10,086 nucleotides of DNA from Larix sibirica (Eukaryota > Streptophyta > Pinopsida > Pinales > Pinaceae): positions 1,615-11,700 of the forward strand of contig NWUY0300025565.1 of NCBI GenBank assembly GCA_004151065.3. The letters run 5' to 3'. The position numbers and the translations under genes are program-made. Shown here piece by piece: positions 1-8,050 of this stretch (the stretch's first letter is position 1; each line of letters begins with the position of its first letter). The notes below the pieces were generated by a model, which saw only the letters and a list, made by a program, of their open reading frames with translations, searched no databases and was not told the origin of the DNA.

Positions 1-152
1 ATAAAATCCGGATCAAGGTCACACTGGTTTCACCAACATACCTCTACAATATGATCTGCTAAAGAATACATTGTAGGCAGAATGAAGATAGCGATTGAAA
101 AAGAACTTTCATACGAGCATATACCTATGCTAGAATTTGAGAGAGGGTGTGA

Positions 153-218
153 TTTGCAATCTAGATTTGTTTTGAATATTCATGGTAATGGAAATTGCAA
201 TTTGCAATCTGGATTTGT
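153..218. repeat. Pair of 18-bp direct repeats, 48 bp apart
   Basis: The 18-bp words at 153-170 and 201-218 differ by a single base (tttgcaatctAgatttgt against tttgcaatctGgatttgt). The sequence between them contains another partial copy of the core (attgcaa near 194-200). This looks like a local duplication inside a retrotransposon leader. No function is claimed. Confidence 0.7.
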
Positions 219-343
219 GTAGAACTACAAGACCAAGGCCATACAATATGATTTGAGGTTGCAACACCAAAGTCTAAAAGAGTATATACACCTATGCTCA
301 ATAAAGATGCATGACTCGAGATCACGAGGGTGGATACAAGTGA

Positions 344-453
344 CATTGAATCGACGAATCAACTGCTTTAGTTTTCCGTGAAGAAGATCGTACAATTGCA
401 TTGAATCGACAAGTCAACTCCTTGAATTGTTTGTGGATAAGATCATACACTTG
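344..453. repeat. Two-copy tandem repeat, 55-bp period
   Basis: Unit 1 is 344-398 and unit 2 is 399-453. Both start with cattgaatcgac and end with a ttg, and they align without gaps at about 43 of 55 positions by hand count. The copies are adjacent with no spacer, so this is a true tandem duplication that has since diverged. It lies in the presumed leader of the minus-strand LTR element, where such repeats are common and are not translated. Confidence 0.8.
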
Positions 454-644
454 CAAAAGGCACTCATATAAGTAAGCCACATGAGTGTTCAAACCTTATG
501 GTGAGGGTTGAGGATGGATGCTACCACTTTCATATGAGGTAATTTGTCCAATATTTAGGCTGGCTTGGGCCCAGATTATATACCTATCCTTCGGACTTCC
601 TGAACTAAAGGTTAGATTGTGGGAGAGTGCAAATGATATCACTT

Positions 645-656
645 GCTCTTATACCA
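645..656 (-). other. Primer-binding site for initiator tRNA-Met (minus strand)
   Basis: The minus-strand reading is TGGTATAAGAGC, which differs at one base from the usual plant LTR-element primer site TGGTATCAGAGC, complementary to the 3' end of initiator tRNA-Met. It follows a minus-strand ...ACATCA LTR end with one spacer base (657). The distance and orientation are what reverse-transcription priming needs, so this marks the LTR to its right as a 5' LTR of an element running leftward. Confidence 0.7.
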
Positions 657-657
657 A

Positions 658-1251
658 TGATGTGGGAAAACCCCACCCATTAGCCTAGCAGTTCAACACA
701 AGATGTGATTTTCATTAGCACATATTTAACAAGGAGATGAGATCTTAAGAAATGATAACTACATAATAATAGAGTTAGTTGTTAAAAATAAGATTCCAAC
801 TACTCGACTATTCCATGAGAATAGGAAACCAAAAAAAACCCTCTCAACTACATTAACAAATTACAAATCTTTGTCACATCCAAACCATAACAATGTACAC
901 ACAATACAAATAATAATGATACCAATATCCTTATCATAAACTAAAAATTCTTATCACTAAGGATCCTTATCAAGTACACTTGTGTCCCTTGTGTCATTTG
1001 ATTCTACATTGTAATCACATCCAAAGCATTGATTCAAAGGTTATAAATTACTTTTTCATCTACCCTATGAGTTTACTATGTGCTTGCACAACCCTCAAGT
1101 ATATACAAATTACTTGTACATTTTTTCAAGCTAACAATTAATGGTTGAATGTGGAAGTGCAAGGTTGGAAACATGACTCTAAAGAAGGTGAAGAGATAAA
1201 GGAAGGAGAAAGAACTTATTGTGCCAAAACTTAGTCCAGTGTATAACATCA
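658..1251 (-). mobile_element. Probable 5' LTR of a minus-strand retrotransposon
   Basis: The 594-bp segment begins TGATGT (658-663) and ends ACATCA (1246-1251), a perfect 6-bp terminal inverted repeat that includes the TG...CA ends expected of an LTR. A primer-binding-site match lies one base outside the left end, as it should for a 5' LTR read on the minus strand. The interior is AT-rich and non-coding, with a TATA-like stretch on the minus strand near 1040-1050. The 67-codon minus frame inside (1076-1279) is hydrophobic and unlike any family I know, so it is left out. The left border is well supported by the PBS. The right border is less certain because it coincides with a palindrome. No second LTR copy is visible for comparison. 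Confidence 0.5.
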
Positions 1252-1267
1252 ATCCTAGGATTGATGT
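1246..1267. repeat. Perfect 22-bp palindrome at the LTR border
   Basis: Positions 1246-1267 read identically on both strands, centred on CCTAGG (1254-1259), with no spacer and no mismatch. The outer six bases on each side are ACATCA and TGATGT, the same hexamers that bound the proposed LTR 658-1251. It could be a chance inverted repeat, the scar of two LTR ends joined head to head, or an extruding hairpin. It is too short for a conventional inverted-repeat transposon by itself. Confidence 0.9.
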
Positions 1268-3327
1268 CCATAGGACCAAACCTTCAGAAACTTAATCCAA
1301 ACTTATAGGAGGCCAATCTTAACAAGATAATTGGTTGTTGATGTTTTGAACAATAAATCCATCAACTACATGGTTCAACTCTCTTAACTACATAGAATTC
1401 TGCTTGACTAGAGATTGACTAATTCAATGGGTGAACACTAAAGAATGGAACATTTATTATTACAATTAGACTTGAATTGATACTTATGTTCCCCACACTT
1501 TAAAAACCATAGACAAGATGCTAGCTCCATAGACCATGCTAAAGTAACTCATCTAGGATTCACAAGCAAACACAATTTGGTTAAGGTAATCAAAATATAG
1601 TGGGGAGGAGGAAAGTTGATCCACAAGAACCCATTGAATATATACCCCACTGATCAAGTGAATGGGACAATCAAAGATGTTCCGATATTGGTAAGTAGAC
1701 TTTATGGGGAGAAGAATTCTTCATAGATACACACACATTGGGTTCCTCTAATATAATGTGTGATATCAAAGGGAACTATAATCCTTTGGGTAGATATCCT
1801 CTCTAAGACGTCAACACTTATGATCAAGAAATGTTTGGAGAATCTAGAGTACATTTCTAGAGCCATGCAACATGTGGAATTCTTCTCTTTTGCCTCTTTT
1901 GAGCACTATAAAAAATTATAGAAATATAAGTACTGGGAACACAATAAGTACTTGGGCTAGGTAGTTTCACTCATGTTTATGAGATTGTGTTTGACAAGCC
2001 ATGCCCATGGAAAATCTAGAACCCGTTGGTGATTTATACATGCAGAAAGATTGTAAATGCTTACACAATTATGACTGCACTTCATTGATGCACATCCTTT
2101 TGAAGCATGTTCTTCATAGATATAATGGTGATTATGGAAGTAACGTATTGAACTACAAATTTCAAGACAAAGATTGGACTAAAGGAACACAAGAAAGGTA
2201 TTTTCCCAATACACCCTCTCACAATTGAGGCCTTTACATGGATATATTTTTCCATGACATTAGTCATGCAAGAAGATGAAATGAATTTCTTCAAGTTGCA
2301 GCTTGTCAATTTTAAATCCCGCAACCTAATGAAAGAGTGCTAATCACTTCAAAATGAAAGGATTAACTTTTCTATTACCACCAAGTACACCAATAAGAGG
2401 AAGACAATAGATGGGACAAATACTATTTGTTCAAGTTAGAAACAATGATATTATAGATAGAGAAGGGGTCAAGTAAAATTCGCTCAAGTTTGTTCTAGAA
2501 CCCATATAAGTGCAAGTAAAAAATGGGCTTGATATAGGATGCTCATTTATAGAAGCAACAAAATTATAGTTAACCGAGATAGAGGCCTTGGATTTCATAA
2601 TAGGACAAAGTATCAAGGATTGCATGCAAGCAAAATGTGTTATTGAACTTCATATTACAATAACGAAAACAAATATTGCACTAGCCCACAACAATGAAGA
2701 ACCTAGAACCAACAACTAACAACAAATGAAATCTAACTGGAGACTAGCCAATAAGGAACCTACTCCATGACAATAGCATCACAACTTGAATATTTACTCA
2801 ATAATTTATTTGATAGTTATGATAGGAAAACAAAATCCATAAAGAAGTAGACTTATAAGTGAAGGAAGATTGATTATGAGGCCGGGGTGATTAAACAACA
2901 TACTTTGTAGTTGTAGACACTTTGGCATGTAATATCAACAACTTTAGCTCTAGCTAGGATTGCTACAACTCAAGCTTGTAGAGAGGCTATCTTTAATCTC
3001 ACAAAAAAAAAGACAAGTCAAAGAATGCATAGTCAAGTTTGAAAATCATGTATAATACTACAAATCTTCAAAGGAAAGCATAGCCAAATTTGTTGTGTTC
3101 ATTCATATGTGGGAAACTTCGAATTTGTCCTATTGATCCATGAATTCTATCAACATATCTGCACATGCAATGATCTGTCTTCTAACAAAATAGTGATAAA
3201 TAGTTAGAATTCGAGTTGAAGATGTGGAAATGAATAAAACGTAGTTGGACAAAATTGTTGACTGGTAGGAAATATGTAAGTCCATCACTATCAATGTATG
3301 TCCACTTTGTTGGAATGAAGAAATCTT
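1268..3327. other. Unassigned AT-rich DNA, no supported gene
   Basis: I read all frames here and found no domain or motif that I recognise. The longest frames are a 75-codon plus frame (2001-2228, starting MPMENLEPVGDLYMQKD) overlapped by an 80-codon minus frame (2082-2324), and a 64-codon minus frame (2431-2625). All of them lack upstream or downstream continuation free of stops. The plus-strand text around 1690-2320 has some long stretches with few stops in shifting frames, which could be the remains of an old coding region such as a retrotransposon gag, but no diagnostic residues are visible. There is no primer-binding site on either strand within this stretch. Confidence 0.5.
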
Positions 3328-3345
3328 GGTACCCTCGTGGGTACC
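3328..3345. repeat. Perfect hairpin, 7-bp stem
   Basis: GGTACCC (3328-3334) and its reverse complement GGGTACC (3339-3345) flank a four-base loop TCGT. The same bases can also be read as a direct repeat of ggtaccctc with a 12-bp period (3328-3336 and 3340-3348). It is a GC-rich island in AT-rich DNA. There is no T-run or gene next to it, so no terminator role is claimed. Confidence 0.8.
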
Positions 3346-3813
3346 CTCTAGTGTTAGAGAAGTGAAATCACTCCCAAATATGGCTTAACAGATATGGACA
3401 ATTTTTCACGTGATAAACTATCACTTCTTCATTGAAGATTTAGAGAAGTTAGAACCACACAAAATACCAATTATCCAAAATGAAAATAATCCCCTTCCAT
3501 TATGATAGTATAATGAGGAAAATAAGCAAGAATCCTCATAGGTTAAGAGTATCACCCATATAGAATTGGTTAAATGCGTAGATGAGGTAAATACAACTAA
3601 AGTCTTCCTAACATATTATGCTTATAGGCTAGGCACTATCTATGACTACATTATAGACAAATATGTATTCATAAAGTCAATTAATGCTAATGTACTATAT
3701 AATAATGCTTTTGATTTACAATTGATTGTGAAACAGTGGAGGGGTATGTAGACAATCAAGAAGGAAGTTGAAGAGACATTTTTGTAACTCCTTGACTCTT
3801 CCTTATATATGTA
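3346..3813. other. Unassigned DNA with a short plus-strand open stretch
   Basis: A 61-codon plus frame at 3566-3751 is open (it includes FLTYYAYRLGTIYDYIIDKY) and is rich in Tyr, Ile and Asn. It has no domain that I recognise, ends in a TAG and is preceded by many stops. It lies just upstream of the duplicated segment with a possible gag zinc knuckle, so it could be eroded gag sequence, but nothing in it proves that. The end of the stretch runs into a short TA-rich microsatellite (about 3802-3822). Confidence 0.4.
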
Positions 3814-4013
3814 TATATATGTATGTCTCGAACCCATTGTAAATATCTTTTTTTGGCAAGAAGGAACTTAAGCCTAGAGGATTGTGTAATCTGTGTTTTA
3901 AGCACCAATTTTCCCTATATATGTATGTCTCGAACCCATTGTAAAGATGTTGTTTTTGGCAAGAAGGAACTTAAGCCTAGACGATTGTGTAATCTGTGTT
4001 TTAAGCACCAATT
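3814..4013. repeat. Recent tandem duplication, 102-103 bp period
   Basis: Two copies, about 3814-3910 and 3916-4013, share long identical blocks including atgtatgtctcgaacccatt, ggcaagaaggaacttaag and the segment ending ttttaagcaccaatt. They differ by one single-base indel and a few substitutions clustered at aaatatcttttttt against aaagatgttgttttt, plus gagga against gacga. Identity is clearly above 90 percent, much higher than for other repeats in this window, so the duplication is young relative to its surroundings. The copies meet at a TA-rich repeat (tatatatgta), which suggests replication slippage or unequal exchange at that microsatellite. Confidence 0.93.
3855..3911 (+). pseudogene. Possible Ty3/gypsy gag zinc-knuckle remnant
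   Basis: The plus frame at 3855-3911 reads GKKELKPRGLCNLCFKHQF. A basic and leucine-containing lead-in followed by Gly-Leu-Cys-X2-Cys and a short Lys/His/Phe run resembles the start of the zinc knuckle in many plant Ty3/gypsy gag-pol proteins; the two cysteines are coded at 3885-3887 and 3894-3896. The His and last Cys of a CCHC knuckle are absent because the tandem-duplication junction follows at once. The second copy (about 3958-4022) has the same cysteines and ends HQLGEYM before a stop. Frames upstream are not recognisable as gag. The match is short and could be chance. Confidence 0.3.
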
Positions 4014-4220
4014 GGGTGAATATATGTAGGCATGTTGATTTGTGGTGAAGAATTGTATAATTTGTTTGTCAATTTTATTATGAGTGATTTGTGAGTATAT
4101 TGTTGAGTGTGTATTCATTGAATTCATGCTGTTGTCACTATTTTCCTAATGCACAATAGTTTAGTAAATGAACATTTTGAATGAATTGGTTTGTGAAAAC
4201 ACACCATAAATTTGACATTG
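4014..4220. other. Unassigned T-rich spacer
   Basis: This stretch is T- and G-rich on the plus strand with no open frame of interest. It contains repeated tgagtg/tgtgag words around 4080-4110 and lies between the tandem duplication and the candidate LTR. Its last bases (cattg, 4216-4220) would be one copy of a target-site duplication if the LTR boundary at 4221 is right, but the partner copy cannot be located. Confidence 0.4.
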
Positions 4221-5149
4221 TGTTAGAAAATAAATTGTATTTTGATTTCTAAGCGACTTTATTAATTATGTTGTTTATTCTTATTTCTCAATTACATCTC
4301 TTTCCATTTTGTGTTTTTGTTTATGCACACAACCAACTCAACAATCTTGATTCCAAAAGTACATAAAAATCAAAGAACTAAATAAACCAAAAAATGGAAA
4401 GTCTATGCGCTAGAGGAGTCATATTAAGGGTGAAGATTCTAATTTGGGCATCTTCATCTGATTCATTCCATGTGAAAGTTGACTTAGGCCAATCTCTATT
4501 GTCAACAAATATTTGCTAGAAGAAGGGAATTCCATTTATGGATTATAGAGAAGAATATTTCAAATCCAAGGAATTCATGAGTGAAAAGACCGCGAAACAA
4601 AAGGTATCTTATATCCAAGATGTGAAGAACTTGCTAAACCAATTTAGAGAAGCTCAATCAAGCCCCTAGCAATACAATTAGTCCCTTGAAACCATTTCAA
4701 AGAATCACTCAAAAATCATCTAGGCACATCCTTATTGTAACATGTTTGTTGCTTCAAAGATGTCATAATTTGAGAATAATTCCTTGCATATAACCAACAA
4801 CTAAACACATGGATGAGCTCTATTCCACAATAGATAATATTCCCCCAGAAAAAAATATAAATACTCAAGCAACCCATTCGCAACCTTATAATACAAAAAA
4901 CTCACTCTAATCCATAGCCTAACCCTCTACCAAATGTAGTGATAATGGATAGACTAGACAGCAACCAAATTGTTTGGCTAAAAACGTATTATGAATAGTC
5001 AACCAATGCCATGGTCTACCTAATACTGCCAAAATATATGCGTTTGTGTATGATCCAAATTAAAAGGTTTTGAAAATAGGTCATTTTAAAGCCTTTATGC
5101 GGGCTATTTAGCTGTTAAATGTTGGCCATGAAGGTATAGTTTGTTAACA
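4221..5149 (-). mobile_element. Candidate 3' LTR of the minus-strand Ty3/gypsy element
   Basis: The plus strand begins TGTTAG (4221) and ends TTAACA (5144-5149), so the minus-strand LTR would start TGTTAA and end CTAACA. These are TG...CA termini with near-inverted ends. Immediately outside the right end is a tract reading ttaaaagggaaa on the minus strand, the position of a polypurine tract, and about 185 bp further right the integrase coding remnant ends on the same strand. The order integrase, short 3' untranslated stretch, purine tract, LTR is correct for a Ty3/gypsy element. The 929-bp interior is AT-rich and has no coding potential on either strand. The right border is better supported than the left, which rests only on a TGTTAG match that could occur by chance. 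Confidence 0.4.
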
Positions 5150-5161
5150 TTTCCCTTTTAA
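5150..5161 (-). other. Candidate polypurine tract
   Basis: On the minus strand this reads ttaaaagggaaa and abuts a TGTTAACA start. Polypurine tracts of LTR retrotransposons prime second-strand synthesis and lie just upstream of the 3' LTR. Position and strand agree with the neighbouring integrase remnant. The tract is short, so support comes mainly from context. Confidence 0.4.
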
Positions 5162-5334
5162 TTTCATAAGCAGAGAAACAACCTAGTTTTACAATTTGCT
5201 AGTGCATGTTTCTATTCATTGTTAGAAAGGGTTTGAAAATATTTTTTAGATAAATTTGGAGATGATCAAGACCCTACTAACTCTAATATTACAATTGACT
5301 AAAATCAAATTCCAGCCCGAGGAGAAATTTTTAG
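5162..5334 (-). other. Probable 3' untranslated stretch of the gypsy element
   Basis: This lies between the recognisable end of the integrase and the purine tract. On the minus strand it reads with several stops and no chromodomain-like aromatic cage motif that I can see, so I treat it as untranslated or too decayed to assign. Confidence 0.4.
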
Positions 5335-6178
5335 ATTTCAACACTAAGTTTTGGATTTTATGCTTATGTATTCCTAAAAGATGGTGCAAGCCAATGTAAT
5401 ATAGCTAGTTGACTTCAAAAGAATTCTCATCCACTATTTTGGTGATAGTGGAAGGTCCATCGTAAAGTGGTGTAAGTTTCTTGCTCAGTACTATACTTTT
5501 TTCCTTCTACAAGTCACTGCAACCATTTTTTATCACTAACCTTGCACTTGGAATTGATTTTTTGTAGAATTTCATGCATCTATTGTTGGATATGTTGGAT
5601 CTGTTCAACAATTCTAGTAGAATTGCATTCCTCATTTTAATCATTGGATGACTCTTCATGTGTTGATGAAGTAATCATGGATACGTGTTGTAGTTGTACT
5701 AAACACATGGATGGATTTTATCTGATATATGTGGATATTTGGATCTGTACATTCCAAAGATAAGTACAATAATCCTATTGAGTACCTTCATATGCCCATT
5801 GGTATGGGGATAGAAGGTAATTTATTTAGTTATCTTAGTTTCCATCTTAGATTGAAGGATGGGCCTAAAGATGTCAAGAACCTACTATCCTTATTATAAA
5901 AATAGTTTATGGAAACCAAAATGAATTGAACATGCTTAAAGGCATGCCTTCCACTTTGGTAGTCTTCTAGTACGATACCAAAATTGTGATATTAGAAAAT
6001 TGATCAATAACCAAAAAAACACAATGATAATAAACAAGATTGGTTGAGGGAAGACCTATTGTAAATTCCATGTAGACTGGCTCCAAAGTATTATCCAAAG
6101 TGGGAAGAGGAGTGTAAATTCCTTTTTTCGTATTGCAGTGGGTAGTCTTTTTGTGGAGGCCTCTAACTACTTATATCA
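5335..6178 (-). pseudogene. Ty3/gypsy integrase, degraded
   Basis: The minus strand, read from 6178 down, gives the end of the zinc-binding domain (a Cys followed by NTKKGIYTPLP, from about 6140), then the start of the catalytic core with VYMEFTIGLPSTN (about 6077-6040) and VFLVIDQFSNI. After a frameshift it gives YPHTNGHMKVLNR (about 5812-5774), then a basic helical linker, and the C-terminal SH3-like part KKLTPLYDGPSTITKIV (5482-5432). This is the usual domain order of a plant Ty3/gypsy integrase, which joins element cDNA to chromosomal DNA. Two of the three catalytic acidic positions are changed: the first Asp is Glu (6066-6068), and the Glu of the YHP...E box is Lys (5786-5788). Several stops and at least one frameshift are present, so it cannot make active enzyme. 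The upstream half of pol is missing because a LINE abuts it. Confidence 0.88.
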
Positions 6179-6579
6179 CATTAATCAATCATGTTCTAAG
6201 GGATTCAACTTATTTTGGTCTATAGGATAGGGTTCCCCCCTATCCTCTTGGCCTTAACTATTTATGTTATGGTTGTGGAACCTCTACCCCACCTTCTTCA
6301 TCATTGAACCTTGTAATGTCTAATAAAGGGTACTCATTTTCCTAGATTTCATGCAGGCCAAATGGTTAATATGCATTTTCTTGATGACTAATTCCCCTGT
6401 TGGAGGATGAGGATTCGCTGATTAAAACCTTTGGGTCCATTCCAACAATCAATGAAACTTTGGGATATACCTCCAACAGAGAAAAACTCAATGTTACGAG
6501 TTAGGCCAAGAGGCCATTCTAGAGAGGCTTGTTCATGAGAGTTGATCTTGGATCCAATGTAGAGAAGTTTTAAATTTTT

Positions 6580-6864
6580 TTGGGGATTCCCTTTACATAT
6601 TAAACTTTACCAAAGATCTTATGGGATGTAGTGCTTCAACATATTGCCAAGAAGGTGGACAAACAAATTGCTCAACATATCTCTCTTGTGGCAAGATTTC
6701 AAATTTGTTCTAAGGTGTTAGCGACCATTCATGTGTATTATTTTCCATGTAAGGTTGCTTCTCAAGTGACCTATAGATGGCTACATAAATTCATTTTATA
6801 TTATCTCTTGGTTGACTTGCAAGGGAAGAAGGGCTTCCATAGGGTGAATTGGGATATTTGTTGT
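6580..6864 (+). pseudogene. Best-preserved LINE RT segment (thumb/connection region)
   Basis: This frame holds LGIPF, then after one stop (6598-6600) LPKILWDVVLQHIAKKVDK and RFQICSKVLATIHVYYFPC, finishing in GKKGFHRVNWDICC. The order matches the region that follows the active-site box in plant L1-type reverse transcriptases. The open frame runs on to 6984, but its last 40 or so codons are out of register: the homologous reading moves to the next frame at about 6866 (VEGLGWFGDYGPARQDRY). The 117-codon open frame from a GTG at 6631 is therefore part pseudogene and part shadow. Confidence 0.85.
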
Positions 6865-7632
6865 GGTCGAAGGATTGGGGTGGTTTGGGGATTATGGACC
6901 AGCTCGTCAAGACCGGTACTTATGTACCAAGTGGATCATTGTAGTTGTGAAAGGTCAAGAGATTTGGAATTTTCTCTTGCATAACTATGCCCTAAGAGGA
7001 GCACCACTGGGGTAAATGTGTTGGTTAAATCCCCTTTTGGTAACTCTAGCTAAGGTTAATATTCATGGAACATTAGTGTTGTGAAGAACATTTGTAAGAC
7101 CTAAGAAGCCATGAAGTGATGATTACTTTGGTGAGGAGACTCCTTGTGAATTGGTCTCTCTTTTAATGAACAATACATTGGGTTGTCTCCGATTGTTCTT
7201 TTTAAGTGAAAAAACTGTGGTTGAAATGGTACTCTAGTTTTTGGCTAAGAGACTCTTTTGCAAAGGAATTGTGAGTGGCAATGATATTTATGATGTCATC
7301 TCACACTAATCATGGAAATTGTGGGCAACTTTGAAGGCAAAATTTCAACTCTTTGGGGCTAACAATGCTATTTTATTATGGCTCCAAGAGTTTCTCATGA
7401 ATGACCTATTTCTTAAATTAAGTGTGGTTGGGTCGGAAACTTTGTGGAAAGACTAGAAGTAGAACAATTCTAAACCATTCAAGAAATACAAGTTGGCATA
7501 TGGATATCGATGGATAAGTGTTAAACCTAAGATATATTCCCAATTAAATAAATTATGGAGGCTTGGCTCTAAGAAATCTACGCAGTTGGTTTGACTCCAT
7601 TTAGTATGGAATATTTTGTTGAGCCTAAAAGG

Positions 7633-7765
7633 GTTATCTTTGTTCGGTCCTTGATTTTGGATGGTCTTCCTCTTGGCTAGCACTTATAATATCTCAGTGT
7701 TTTAGAACCCAAATGCCCCTTCTAATAAACTTGAGACTATTAAACATATATATTTTTTTCCTTTA
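7633..7765 (+). pseudogene. LINE C-terminal zinc-finger-like (zf-RVT) remnant
   Basis: The plus frame reads VIFVRSLILDGLPLG, then after two stops LSVLEPKCPF, and in a shifted frame LETIKHIYFF. The pattern of aromatic or hydrophobic text before a G-L-P-G turn, then Cys-Pro-Phe, then E-T-x-x-H with aromatics is typical of the Cys/His region that ends many plant LINE ORF2 proteins. The second Cys of the first pair has been lost to a stop. It shows that the LINE runs to near its natural 3' end. Confidence 0.7.
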
Positions 7766-8050
7766 ATCCAAATCAATCAAGGATTGGGTCTCAAACTTTT
7801 GTGGCCAATTCCTGTAAAGGATTCTTACCTTAATTGCCACTCTCATTGGTGACAAGCTCTTGTATGCCATAGAATTCCATGCTTCATGCTAACTTCTTAG
7901 AAACTAATTATTTTCCTTTTATGGAAAAGGAGAAATGAATTTTAAAAAATGCTCATTTCAATTGAATCACTTAGTATGATGGAGCTCTATTATGTGCAAT
8001 CTTAGACTTACAATTCCAGGTCTAGGATAGAATAATTGAGCTTCCCTCAA

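Larger units (their letters stand above)
1..657 (-). mobile_element. Leader of a minus-strand LTR retrotransposon, body off the left edge
   Basis: On the minus strand this stretch lies directly downstream of a primer-binding-site match (645-656) and a probable LTR (658-1251), so it occupies the position of the untranslated leader between PBS and gag. No gag, protease or polymerase motif is seen in any frame, and minus-strand frames are interrupted by stops. The only open frame of note is a 61-codon minus frame at 161-346, which has no recognisable domain. The stretch contains two sets of direct repeats (153-218 and 344-453). The element class, Copia or Gypsy, cannot be decided because the coding region lies outside the window. 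The assignment depends on the LTR and PBS and is an inference. Confidence 0.45.
6190..8050 (+). pseudogene. L1-type LINE reverse-transcriptase ORF2 remnant, 5'-truncated
   Basis: Non-LTR retrotransposon ORF2 normally carries endonuclease, reverse transcriptase and a C-terminal zinc-finger-like region; only the later two are here. Reading left to right: a GSPLS box (6231-6245, just after an in-frame stop), VMVVEPL in another frame, HFLDD at the active-site position (6374-6388, with Leu before the Asp pair), and PLLEDEDSLIK onward (6391). LGIPF follows (6580-6594), then the best-kept stretch IAKKVDKQIAQHISLVARF and GFHRVNWDICC. A frame change near 6865 leads to a GPARQDRYLCTKWI block ending near 7015. 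Weaker homology continues to a DGLPLG motif and CPF / ETIKHI (about 7633-7755) and IKxRRNEF-like text near 7930. Multiple stops and at least three frameshifts make it a dead copy. No clear poly(A) tail is visible, so the 3' end is approximate. Confidence 0.88.

Noticed and set aside
1076-1279. 67-codon hydrophobic minus frame that looks like a membrane peptide
   Set aside because: It is inside the proposed LTR; hydrophobic residues follow from AT-rich, T-rich codons.
2001-2228. 75-codon plus-strand open frame that might be a small gene
   Set aside because: No recognisable domain, no clear promoter or splice context, and an overlapping minus frame of 80 codons is equally open. It may be a shred of an old retroelement.
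3566-3751. 61-codon plus frame considered as a gag piece or small protein
   Set aside because: Tyr/Ile/Asn-rich as expected in AT-rich DNA, with no motif to support either idea.
3802-3826. TA-rich run as a promoter TATA region
   Set aside because: It is a simple repeat at the border of a tandem duplication, with no gene downstream.
7453-7683. 76-codon minus-strand open frame
   Set aside because: It is antisense to the LINE C-terminal remnant, which explains this sequence better.
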